Shown here piece after piece: positions 46,599 through 57,814 of a stretch of DNA of 64,000 bases. Each line of letters opens with the position of its first letter. The first letter of the stretch is position 1. The DNA is from Elephas maximus indicus (taxonomy: Eukaryota > Chordata > Mammalia > Proboscidea > Elephantidae). Location: the NCBI RefSeq assembly GCF_024166365.1, contig NC_064825.1:106530480-106594479 (forward strand), in the 5' to 3' direction. The position numbers and the translations under genes were made by a program. Under the pieces are notes generated by a model, which saw only the letters and a list, made by a program, of their open reading frames with translations, had not been told where the DNA came from and did not search any database.

Positions 46599-48957
46599 TA
46601 CTTTCCAACTACTGTTCCTTCTTCTTTGTTTCCACATTTTACATTCCAAACACCAGTAATTATCAGTGCATGTTGACTGCATATTTGATCAATTTCAGGC
46701 TCCAGAAATTGGTAAAAATCTTCAGTTGATTCATATTTGGCCTGTTGGTGGCTGGTATTTGGATGGAATATACAGGAATCAAAATGATTATACCTGTGGA
46801 AAGAGATGATGGAGATGCTCTGTGTCATTAGCCCGAAAAAGGATAGAGGAAACAGTGTAAGAGACCATAATTTGCTCATACACAAGTTCAAGTTGAAGAT
46901 AAAGAAAATTAAAACAAGTCCACAAAAACCAAAGTAAAACCTTGAGTATATCTCACGTGAATTCAGAGACCATCTCAAGAACAGACCTGACGCATTGAGC
47001 ACTCATGATTGAAGACCAGACTATTTGTGGAATGACATCCAGGACATCATTCATGAAGAAAGCAAAAGATCATTAAAAAAGACAGGAAGGAAAGGAAAGA
47101 CAAAAATGGATACCAGAATAGACTCTAAAGCTTACTCTGGAAAATAGAATAGCCCACATAAAAGGAAGAAATAAGTAAAAAAGCTGAACAGATTTCAAAA
47201 GGTGGCTCAAGAAGACAAAGTAAAGTGTTACAAGGAAATTTGAAAAAAAGATGGAGTTGGAAAGCCAAAAGGGAAGAACTCACTCAGCAATTCTCAAGCT
47301 GAAGGTAATGAAGGGGCAGGGGGGGTGGGGAACCAAGCCTTAACTTGCAATATTGAAAGGTTTTGTGGTTGAAATATTGAACAGCAAAGAAAGCATAAAA
47401 ATAAAATAGAAGGAATACATAGAGTCACTGCACCAAAAATAATTGGTCAATGTTCAACCATTTCAGAAGGTAGCATTTGATCCAGAACTAACGTTATTGA
47501 AGGATGAAGTCTTAGCTGCACTGAAGGCATTGGCAAAAAAACAAGGCTCCAGGAATTGACAGAATACCAGCTGAGATGTTTCAACAAACAGACGCAGCAC
47601 TGAAGATGCTCACTCATCCATGCCAAGAAGTTTTGAAGGTAGCTACCTGGCCAACTGACTGGAAAAGATCCATGTTTCTGCTCATTCCAAAGAAAGGTGA
47701 TCCAACAGAATGCAGAAATTGATGAATAATATTAATATTACACATAAGCAATTTTTGCTGAAGATACTTTAAAAGCAGTTGAAGCAGTACACTGACTGGG
47801 AACTGCCAGAAGTTCAAGCCAAATTCAGAAGAGGAAGTGGGACGAGGGATATCATTGCTCATGTTAGATGGATCTTGGCTAAAAGTAGAGACTACTAGAA
47901 CGACGTTTACCTGTATTTTATTGACTATGCAAAGGCATTCGTCTGTTTTGTTCATAACAAATTTTGGATACTATTGCAAAAATGGTTATTCCGGTACACT
48001 GAATTGTGCTCATGAGAAACCTGCACATAGATCGAGAGGCAGTCATTAGAAAAGAACAAGAGAACGTACAGTTTAAAGGAAATGCGCGCATCAGTGTTGC
48101 GTCCTTTCACAATATGTATTCGATCTGTATGCTGAGCAAATAAGCCAAGAAGCTGGACTATATGAAGAGTGCAGCATCACGGCTGGAGGAAGACTCATTA
48201 ACAACATGCGATACACAGATGACAAAACCTTGCTTCCTGAAAGAATGAAGACTTGAAGCACATACTGATAAAGATCAAAGACTATAGTCTTCATCATGGA
48301 TTACACCTCACATAAACAGAACAGAAATCCTCACAAATGAAGCAATAAATAACATCGTGATAAACGGAGAAAATATTGATGTTGGATCCACAATCAATGC
48401 TCATGGTAGTAGCATTCATGACATCAAACCACAGACATTGCAGTGGGCAAATCTGCGGCAAAAGATCTCTTTAAAGTGTTAAAAAATATATACGTCACTT
48501 TAGGACTAAGGTGTGCTTGACCCAAGACATTGTATCTTTCAATATTCTCATATGTACATGAAAGCTGGACAATGAATAAGGAAGTACTAAAAAGAATCGG
48601 TGTCTTTGAATCTTGGTGTTGGCAAAGAATACTGAATATACCATGATCTGTCAGAAGAACAAAGAAATTAGTCATGGGAGAAGTACAGTCAGAATTCTCC
48701 TTAGAAAGGAGGATGGTGAGACTTCCTCTTACATACTTTGGATCAGTTCTGAGGAGGGACCAGTCCCCGACATCATACTTGGGGGTCAGCATAAAAGAGT
48801 AAGTCTCTCAATGAGATGGATTTACACAGTGATTGCAACTATGGGTCAAATGTAGTAAAGACTGTGAGAATGGCACAGGCCTGGGCAGTTGTTTCCTTCT
48901 TTTGTAAGTAGGGTCTCTATGAATCAGAACAAACTGGAAGGCACCTAACATCAGCAT
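46599..48957 (+). mobile_element. RTE LINE, decayed, with inverted 5' segment
   Basis: 46599-46760 is in minus orientation (endonuclease region: 'ttgatcaatttcaggctcca'), and about 46762-48957 is in plus orientation from 'gatggaatatacaggaatca' to the tail 'ggcacctaacatcagc'. Compared with the copy at 57815-61007, about 115 internal bases around the junction are missing. Reverse transcriptase traces: WKRSMF-like near 47660 and DDK in place of the active-site YADD near 48220. Frames are heavily broken. Unit 1 has no RTE here, only AT-rich repeats and SINEs. Confidence 0.88.
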
Positions 48958-49271
48958 ATGATATATATGACATATATGACATATGTGTATATAATTCAAT
49001 ATTTAAACTATATTTAACACTGAACAAATAGTTTAGAAAAACTACTCTAAGAACAACCAGTTTTTCTCTGATGAGTTTGCATTTCTGAAATTCGTAAAAA
49101 GATGGAAAGAATAGCAATCAAGAACTGAAACTCTTTAGTGTTTTGTAAAGAAAAGTAAACTGGTTTTCAATAAAAATTTTACGAGGAATAACCCTCTAAA
49201 AGTAAAATTAATTTTATCATCTGTTAATCTCGTTCCATTTTTCCCTTTTAGAGATGAAAGCAACACAATTA

Positions 49272-50218
49272 ATGGCTACAGGGAATCTCACCCAGGTGGC
49301 TGAGTTCATTCTCATGGGAGTCTCAGATCATCCTGAGCTCCAGGTCCCCCTTTTCTTTGGCTTCCTGTGATCTATGGGCTGACGGTTACAGGGAACCTGG
49401 GCATCATCCCCCTGACCAGTGTGGACTCTCGACTTCAAACCCCCATGTACTTTTTCCTCCGACACTTGGCTATCATCAATCTTGGCAATTCTACTGTCAT
49501 TGCACCTAAAATGCTGGTCAGCTTCTTGGTTAAGAAGAAAACTATCTCCTACTATTGCTGTGCAGCTCAACTTGGGGGATTCTTAGTTTTCGTAGTAGCT
49601 GAAATTTTCATGCTGGCTGCCATGGCCTATGACCGCTATGTGGCCATTTGCAATCCCCTGCTCTACATGGTGGTGGTATCTCGGCAGATTTGCCTTCTGC
49701 TAGTATTCCTCACATACCTCTACAGTCTGACCACAGCACTGACTGCCTCTTCCTGTGTGTTCTCTGTGTCATACTGTTCTTCCAATGCAATCAACCATTT
49801 TTACTGCGATAACGTCCCTTTGCTAGCATTGTCCTGTTCTGATACCTACATTCCAGAAACAGTAGTGTTTATCTTTTCAGCAACCAATTTGTTTCTTTCC
49901 ATGATCATTGTTTTAATATCCTACTTCAACATCGTTCTCACCATTTTGAGGATACAGTCCTTAGAGGGGAGAAGAAAAGCTTTTTCCATCTGTGCTTCTC
50001 ACTCGATGGCAGTCACTGTGTTCTATGGGACTCTCCTTTTCATGTATTTGCAACCGAGGACCAACCACTCATTAGATACTGATAATATGGCCTCAGTCTT
50101 TTATACTCTAGTGATACCAGTGCTGAATCCCTTCATTTACAGCCTAAGGAACAAGGAAGTGAAGGATGCACTGAAGAGATTCCTGAATAACCCACGCCAA
50201 TCACTCAAACTAACATAA
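49272..50218 (+). pseudogene. OR8J-like: OR8J-like olfactory receptor with a single frameshift (unit 3)
   Basis: ATG at 49272 (MATGNLTQVAEFILMGVSD). One base is missing near 49366 (FFGFL then stop; the other copies read 'ttcctggtgat', this one 'ttcctgtgat'). After that point the remaining 283 codons are fully open: [69 protein letters not shown]. About 30 of these 283 residues differ from the intact unit 1 protein. Re-starting at the internal ATG (49367) would drop the N-terminus and most of TM1. With only one lesion this is a young pseudogene, a segregating null allele, or a sequence error. Confidence 0.93.
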
Positions 50219-50470
50219 ATATATGACTGCAACTACCTTCTTTTAAAAGTCTTAATTTGCTACTGACTAATCTTCTGTTAAGTGAAGAGACACTAAATGG
50301 TTAATTTAAAAAAGTATGAATTTCAATGGAAAAAATACTGATGCATTTTATCTCAATTCAAAATATAAGTCTTCCTAGAGAGAAGAATGCTTCAATTATA
50401 CAATGAAAATAAACTTATATAAGTAATAGACAACAATTTGAAAGCAAATAAATACACATTATAAGTGAAA
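50219..50470. other. 3' flank of the unit 3 OR8J copy
   Basis: Matches the flanks after the other two OR8J copies ('ttctgttaagtgaagagaca', 'aacttatataagtaatagac'). Shows the uninterrupted sites for the unit 1 591-bp insertion and the unit 2 U6-L1 chimera. Confidence 0.7.
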
Positions 50471-50486
50471 TGTAACCTACTTAAAA

Positions 50487-51818
50487 CACTAGAAATGAAA
50501 ATACCATATGATCCAGCAATCCTACTTCCAGTAATATACCCTAGCTGTCACACGAATAGACATATGCACAAATATGTTTATTGCAGCATTATTCGCAGTA
50601 TCAAAAAGATGGAAACAACCTAAGTGCCCATCAACAGAGGAATGGATAAAAAAATAATGGAACATACACACAATGGAATAGTACACAAGGATAAAGATCA
50701 ATGATGAATTTGTGAAATTCATCTCACAACATGGATGAATCTGAAGGGCATTATGCTGTGTGAAATAAGTCAATCAGAAAAAGACAAATATTGTATGAGG
50801 CCACTACCATAAAACGTTAAGAAAAAGTATACACATAGGAGAAAAAAAAAAATCTTTGATGGTTACAAGGGAGCATAAAGTTGGGGAGGGGAGGGGAAAT
50901 CACTAACCAAATCATAGACAAGTGCTAAAGTTAGTGAAGGAAAGACAGCACACAATATAGGGGAAGTCAGCACAACTTGACAAAGACAAAGTCATAGAGC
51001 TTCCTAGACACATGCGAACACCTGAAGGATTGAGTTACTGGGGCTGAGGGCTGGGAATCACAGTCTTGGAGAACATCTAGGCCTAATGACATAAGATAGT
51101 TCATAAAGAAAATGTTCTATACCCTGTTTTGGTGAGTAGCATGTGGTGTCTTAAAGCTTGCAAGCAACTACCTATGTTACGTCTATTGGTCCTGTCATGT
51201 TCAGGGTAAAGGAGAATGAAGAAAACCAAAGACACCAGGAAAAGTATTAGAAAGGTCTAATGGACTACGTGAACCGCAGCCTCCACTAGCCCGAGCCCAG
51301 AAGAACTAGACGGTGCTTGGCTACCACCGTTGACTGCTCTGACAGGGATCAGGATAGAGGGTCGGACAGAGAGGGAGAAAAACAGAACAAAACTAATTCA
51401 CAAAAAAAAAGACCAGATTTACTCGTCTGACAGAGACTGGAGGAACCCCCCATGACTATGGCCCCTGGACACCCCAATAATTAGGAACTGAAGCCACTTC
51501 AGAAGTCCACCTTTCAGCCAAAGATTAGATAGGAGTATAAAACAAACAATCACACTAGTGCAGAACATGCTTCTTAGTTCAATCAAGTAGACAAGACCAA
51601 ATGGGCAACACCTGTGCAAAAGCAAAGATGAATAGTCAGGAAGGGACAGGAACACTGAATGAATGGACACAGAGGACCCAGTGTGGACAGGAAAGGGGAG
51701 AGAGTGCTGACATATTGCCAGGATTGCAACCAATGTCACAAGACAATTTATGTATAAATTTTGAGTTAAAAACTAATTTTGGGGGTAAACTTTCACCTAA
51801 GACACACACACACACAAG
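50487..51818 (+). mobile_element. L1 3' end, 5'-truncated
   Basis: Begins in the ORF2 C-terminus ('accatatgatccagcaatcc', 'gaatggataaaaaaataatgg') and continues through about 1 kb of 3'UTR to 'aaacttttacctaag'-type bases and an (AC)n-rich end. Flanked by related 15-16-mers tgtaacctacttaaaa (50471) and tgtaagctgttaaaa (51821), a diverged target-site duplication. Absent from units 1 and 2. Confidence 0.9.
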
Positions 51819-51864
51819 AATGTAAGCTGTTAAAAGGTTTAATTCTTACAGACTGTAAATATGG

Positions 51865-52055
51865 TATCTAGTTGTGCAAATAGTTTGAGCTAATCGAACT
51901 CTTAGTGGATCTAACCTACCCAGCGGTACCACAGAAGGCCTGGTGATTGTCTTTCTTCAAGGTTACAGCTAAGAAAGCACTATTGGGAAGTTCTATTCTG
52001 TAATACATGGGATCTTCAGGAGTTGGAATTGACCTGAAGGCAACTAACAACAAAA
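51865..52055 (+). mobile_element. Old AfroSINE, CAA tail
   Basis: Third copy of the insertion at 27590 and 37800: 'acctacccagcggtaccaca', 'aaggcaactaacaacaaaac'. Confidence 0.72.
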
Positions 52056-52224
52056 CATAGTCTCTAAACAAGGAAGGAAAAGCCTGGTAATGGATAGTGG
52101 AGGTACATGAGAGTCATTGCTTGGAAGATGATAGAAAGCCAGATCTTTCTCCTTGGTACATACACCATTTGTCCAAGGACTTGGCATTTCATTATAATTT
52201 TACTTTTTCTTTTCTTTTTTATAC

Positions 52225-55200
52225 CATTTGACAGTTTTTATAGAAATCGTTCTGTGACACTGGTTACAATTTTCACAGTGTGTCAGCATTCTCTTTACTT
52301 CTGTTCTGTTGGCTCTGTTACCTTCGATCTAGGTTCCCTGCCTTCCTTGCCTTCTCAACTTTGCTTTTGGCTAAATGTTGACCTTTGGTTCCATATAGTT
52401 CATTGTTTAAGGGACCACATTGTTGTTGTTGTTAGGTGCCATGGAATCAATTCCAACTTATAGCTACCTTATGTACAATAGAATGAAACACTGCCCCGTC
52501 CTGTGCCATTCTCACAATCGTTGTTATGCCTGGGCCCATTGTCATAGCCACTGTGTCAATCCATCTTATTGAGGGTTTTCCTTTTTTTTCACTGCCCCTC
52601 TACTTTACTATGATGTCATTCTCCAGGGACTGCTACCTTCTGATAACATGTCCAAAGTGTGTGAGATGTAGCCTCACCATCTTTGCTTCTAATAACCATT
52701 CTGGTAGTACTTCTTGCAAGAAAGATTTGTTCATTTTTTGGCAGTCCATGGTATATTCAATATTCTTTCAGCTTTCATATGGGTGTGATGCAATTGAAAA
52801 TACCATGACTTGGGTCAGGCACACCTTAGTCTTCAAGGTGAAGTCCTTGATTTTTAACACTTTAAAGACGTAATTTTTCCAGCACTTTTGCCCTGTGAAG
52901 TGTGTCTTTCTATTTCTTGACTGCTGCTTATACGAATATTGATTACAGATCCAAGTAAAATGAAATCCTTGACAACTTCAATCTTTTCTCTACTTATCAT
53001 GATGTTGCTGATTGGTCCAGTTGTGAGGATTGCTGTTTTCCTTATGTTGAGATGTAATTCATATCTAAAGCTGTCATCTTTGATCTTCAGCAAGTGCTTC
53101 AAGTCCTCTTCACTTTCAGCGAGCAAAGTTGTGTTATCTTCATAATGCAGGTGATTAATGAGTCTTCCTCCAATCTTGATGCCACTTTCTTCACTGTATA
53201 GCTCAGCTTCTAAGATTATTTGCTCAGCATACAGGTTGAAGTATGGTGAAAGGATACAACCCTGGTGCACACATTTCCTGACTTTAAACCACACATTGCC
53301 CCTCTGTTCTTTTCTACTGACTACCTCTTGATTTATATACAGGTTCCTCAAGAGCACAATTAATTATTCTGAAATTCCCATTCTTCACAATGTTATCCAT
53401 AATTTGTTATGATCCACACAGTTGAATGCCTTTGTATGGTCAATAAAATACAGGTAAACATCTTTATGGTATTCTCTGCTTTCACCCAGGATCCATCTGA
53501 CTTCAGCAGTGATATCCCTGTCCCACATCCTCTTCTGGATCTAGCTTGAATTTCTGGCAGTTCCCTGCTGGGATATTTCTACAGCCACTTTTGAATGATC
53601 TTCAGCAAAATTTTACTTGCGTGTGATATGAATGATATTATAATTTCTGCATTCTGTTGAGACACTTTTCTTTGGAATAGGCATAAGTATGGATCTCCTC
53701 CAGTCTGTTGGTCAGGTAGCTCTCTTCCAGATTTCCTGGCATAGAAGAGTGCAGCTGCATCTGTTTGTTGAAACATCTCAATTGGTATTCAGTCAATTCC
53801 TGGAGCCTTGTTTTTTGCCAGTGCCTTCAGTGTAGCTTGGACTTCTATCCTTCTCAACCTTCGGTTCCTGTTCACATGCTACCTCCTGAAATGGTTTCAC
53901 GTCCACCAATTCTTTTCGGTATAGTGACTCTGTGTATTCCTTCCATCTTCTTCTGATGCTTCCTGCATTGTTTAATATTTTCCCTGGAAAATCTTTCAAT
54001 ATTGTAACTCGAGGCTTTATTTTTTTTCTTCAGTTCCTTCAGCTTTTGAAATGCCAAGCATGTTCTTCCCTTTTAGTTTTCTATCTCCAGGACTTTGCAC
54101 ATGTCATTATTACACTTTACTTTGTCTTCTTGAGCCACCCTTTGAAATCTTCTGTTCAGCAGTTTTACTTCATCATTTCTTCCTTTAACTTTAGCTTCTC
54201 TAAATTCAAGAGCAAGTTTCAGAGTCCCTTTTGATATCCATTTTGATCTTTTCCTTCTTTCTTGCCTTTTCAATGAATGACTGCTTGCTTTCCTCATGTA
54301 TGATGTCCTCGATGTTATTCCACAACACGTCTGGTCTTTGGTCATTAGTTTTCAATGAATCAAATGTTTTCTTGAGGTGGTCTTTAAATTCAGGTGGGAT
54401 ATACTCAAGGTCATAATTTTGCTTTCCTGGACTTGCTCTAGTTTTCTTTAGTTTCAGCTTGAACTTGCATATAAGGAATTGATGGTCCATTCCATGGTTG
54501 GCCCCAGCCTTGTTCTGACTGATGATATCGAGCTTTTCCCTTATCTCTTTACACAGATGTAGTAGATTTGATCCCTGTGCATTTCATCTGGAGAGGTCCA
54601 TGTGTAGAGTCACCATATTTGTTGTTGAAAAAAGCTATTTGCAATGAAGAAGTTGTAGGTCTTGGAAAATTCAATCATCTAATCCCCAGCATCATTTCTA
54701 TCACCAAGGCCATATTTTCCAACTACTGATCCTTCTTCTTTCTTTCCAACTTTCACATTCCAACCACCAGTAATTACTAATGCACCCTGATTGCATATTT
54801 GATCAATTTCAGACTGCAGAAGTTGGTAAAAAATCTTCAAATTCTTCATGTTTAACCTTAGTGGTTGGTGTGTAAATTTGAATAATAGTCATATTAAGTG
54901 ATCTTTCTTGTAGGGATGTGAATATTGTCATTGACAGTGTTGTACTTCAGGATAGATCTCGAAATGTTCCTTTTGAGGATGAATGCAATGTCATTCCTTT
55001 TCAAGTTGTCATTCCTGGTCATAGTAGATCACGTGATTGTCCAATTTAAGATGACCAGTCCATTTCAGCTCACTAATGTGTAGGCTATTGATCTTATGCA
55101 TTCTATTTCATTTTTGATATTTTCCAATTTTCCTGGGTTCGTACTTTGTACATTTCACATTCCAATTATTAATGAATATCTGGAGCAGTTTCTTCTCATT

Positions 55201-56003
55201 CTGCCACATCAGCAGATTAAGGCCCAAAAGCTTAACTCCATCCAAGTCATTAAGGTTGACTCTGCTTTGAGGAGGTAGCCCTTCCCCAGTTGTATTTTGA
55301 GTGCCTCCCAACCCGAGGGGCCCATCTTCAGGCACAATATCAGACAATGTTCCCCTGGTGTTCATGAGATTTTCACTGGCTATTTCTTTTCAGAAGTAGA
55401 CTTCCAGGTCCTTCTTCCTAGTCTTAGTCTGGAAGCTCAGCTGAAACCTGTCTGCCATGGATGACCCTGCTGGTAACACTTTGAACACCAGTGGCGTAGC
55501 TTCCATCATCACAGCAAAATGCAAGCCCTCACAGTGTGACAAACTGATAGACTTGTGGAGGATGGAGCACATTACTCATTTTTTTTTTTTTTTTATGATA
55601 AGCTAATTTATTATTTATTTGAAATGCGACCTTCATTAGTGGCTTCAGTTCCAATTTAAAAGGATATCTTAGGGGCGGTAGTCTCACTGGTTACTCTAGT
55701 CTTTACTGGTCCACTAATTCTGATATTTTTCAAGAATTTGAATTTTATTCTACGTTTTTCTCCCATTCTGTCCATGACCATCTGTTGTGTCCCTCATCAG
55801 AACAGCCAGTAGTTGTAGCCAGACACCATCTAGTTCTTCTTGTCCCAGGCTAGAAGAGACCATGTTTCCTGTGGGTTATTAGTCCTGTGGACTACTTTCT
55901 TCTTTGAGTCTTCGATTTCCTTCATTCTGTTGTACTTCAGATGAGTAGAGAGCAATAGCTGTATCGTAGATGGCCACTAGCAAGCTTTTAAGGTTCCAGG
56001 GAT
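52225..56003 (-). mobile_element. L1 3'UTR, minus strand, split by an RTE
   Basis: 52225-52421 and 55574-56003 are the two parts of one minus-strand L1 3' end. Reverse-complemented, they match the plus-strand L1 3'UTR at 51180-51770 in order ('agaagaactagatggtgtct', 'gaactgaagccac', 'gagaatgctgacacactgtg'). The RTE at 52422-55563 lies between them. Confidence 0.85.
52422..55563 (-). mobile_element. RTE LINE, near full length, not inverted
   Basis: Minus strand. The tail 'gttgttgttgttaggtgcca' is at the left and the 5' end at about 55563. The order from the 5' end is an untranslated part, endonuclease remnants around 55040-54740, a linker (frames 54490-54073: PPEFKDHLKKTFDSLKTNDQ), and reverse transcriptase (53357-52854: SGIKIGGRLINHLHYEDNTT where YADD is expected, LLAESEEDLKHLL). 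Many frame breaks. Target duplication ggaccacatt (52412-52421) and ggagcacatt (55564-55573), inside an L1 3'UTR. Confidence 0.93.
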
Positions 56004-56449
56004 CCATGCCTTTTTAAGGACATATATCAACCTTTCTAGAAAAGCTACATAAGTAGGGAAGGGGAATTAAAAAGTAGATGGGCATGAGGTCTGCTTATGG
56101 TCATGGGATATAGTATTAGAGTAGAAGTAAAGCAGAAAAGCACTATGGAAAGCCGTTCAGGACAAGCACACAGTTATGGCATACTGTGAGTTTGATCCTG
56201 TGATACCACAGGTGATTTGGTTTAGAACTCTGTCACTTCACCACAGCTAACTACAAGGAAGGGTGAGAATTAGTCTAGCCAAGTTCCCAGGAAAAAAAAA
56301 AAAAAAAAAGATTGGGTAATCACCCAGCCAGTCTGCTATAGGGCATGTTTCAGGTTTTTTTTTTTTTTCCCCCATTTCAATGTCTACTTTATAAACATTA
56401 CCCTAAAATTATCACTATTAAAGACACTGAAATATTAAAACTATATTAA
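56004..56449. other. Intergenic, partly duplicated near 62445
   Basis: 56010-56110 ('ttaaggacatatatcaacct', 'agggaaggggaattaaaa') resembles 62445-62520 plus 62715-62750. A- and T-runs occur at 56293 and 56357. No gene. Confidence 0.5.
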
Positions 56450-56462
56450 AATTACATGTTTA

Positions 56463-57544
56463 GGGAGGAAACTGGAAGGCATTATGCTGAGTGAAATTAG
56501 TCAGTTGCAAAGGACAAATATTGTTATAAGACCACTATTATAAGAGCTTGAGAAATAGTTTAAACTGAGAAGAAAACATTCTTTTGTGGTTACAAGAGGA
56601 GGCAGGGAAAGAGAGTGGGAGAGGGGTATTCACTTATTAGATGGTAGGTAAGAACTACTTTAGGTAAAGGGAAAGACAACACACAATACATGGGAGGTCA
56701 GCACAACTGGACTAAACCAAACGCAAAGAAGTTTCCTGAATAAACTGAATGCTTTGAAGGCCAGTGTAGCAGGGGCAGCAGTTTGGGGACCATGATTTCA
56801 GGGGACAACTAAGTCAATTGGCATAATAAAATCTATTAAGAAAACATTCTGCAACCCACTTTGAAGAGTGGCATCTGGGGTCTTAAATGCTAGCAAGCAG
56901 CCATCTAAGATGCATCAATTGGTCTCAACCCCCCGGATCAAAGGAGAATGAAGAACACCAACGACACAAGGTGATTACGAACCCAAGAGACAGAAAGGGC
57001 CACATGAACCAGAGACTACACCATCCTGAGACCAGAAGAACTAAATGGTGCCTGGTTACAACTGATGACTGCCCTGACAGGGAACACAACAGAGAACACC
57101 TGAGGGAGCAGGAGAATAGTGAGATGTAGACCCCAAGTTCTGATAAAAATACCAGACTGGTCTGACTGAGAAGGAAGGACCTTGGTGGTCATGGCCCCCA
57201 GATCTTCTGCTGGCCCAGGACAGGAACCATTCCTGAAGCCAACTCTTCAGACATGGATTGGACTGGACAATGGGTTGGAGAGGGATGCTGGTGAGGAGTG
57301 AGCTTCTTGGATCAGGTGGCCACTTGAGACTTTGTTGGCATCTACTTCCTGGAGGGTAGATGAGAGGGTAGAGGGGGTCAGAAGCTGACAAAATAGTTAC
57401 GATAAGAGAGAGTGGAGAGATAGAGTGGGGTGTCTCATTAGGGAGAGAGTAATTGGGAGTATGTAGAAAAGTATATATAAGTTTTTATGTGAGAGGCTGA
57501 CTTGATTTGTAAATTTTCACTTAAAGCACAATAAAATTTTTTTT
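56463..57544 (+). mobile_element. L1 3' end, 5'-truncated, with 13-bp target duplication
   Basis: From 'ggcattatgctgagtgaaat' (end of ORF2) through the 3'UTR to 'cacttaaagcacaataaaat'. The 13-mer aattacatgttta is at 56450-56462 and 57545-57557. The 3'UTR differs clearly from that of the L1 at 50487, so two L1 subfamilies are present. Frames of 80 and 111 codons inside it are not genes. Confidence 0.93.
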
Positions 57545-57674
57545 AATTACATGTTTATGTCTCTATTACAATCTCTTTTTTATTATTTACTTGATTGTTC
57601 TTAAGACATTTTTGTAGTTAAAATCCAGACCAGTATTTAGAATATTTTTGAAACAATATTTATCCTATCTAAAG

Positions 57675-57755
57675 TTATATATAATTATAATTATTTTACT
57701 TGTTTTGATATGTACATATACATATCAAAGTAAATAAAAATAATTGTAATTCCAT
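57675..57755. repeat. Imperfect AT-rich inverted repeat
   Basis: The arms meet near 57716 in 'gatatgtacatatacatatc' and extend about 30 bases each with gaps. It may be no more than low-complexity AT sequence. Confidence 0.5.
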
Positions 57756-57814
57756 GCTGTTAAATATAATTTAATTTTTTATTTCAATTTCTTATCATAT
57801 AAATTAGTATGTGG

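Noticed and set aside
49367-50218. Calling the 283-codon frame from the internal ATG as an intact OR
   Set aside because: It would lack the N-terminus and most of TM1; homologous bases upstream show that the true start is at 49272.
56887-57391. Frames of 80 and 111 codons on opposite strands
   Set aside because: Both lie inside the L1 3'UTR at 56463-57544.
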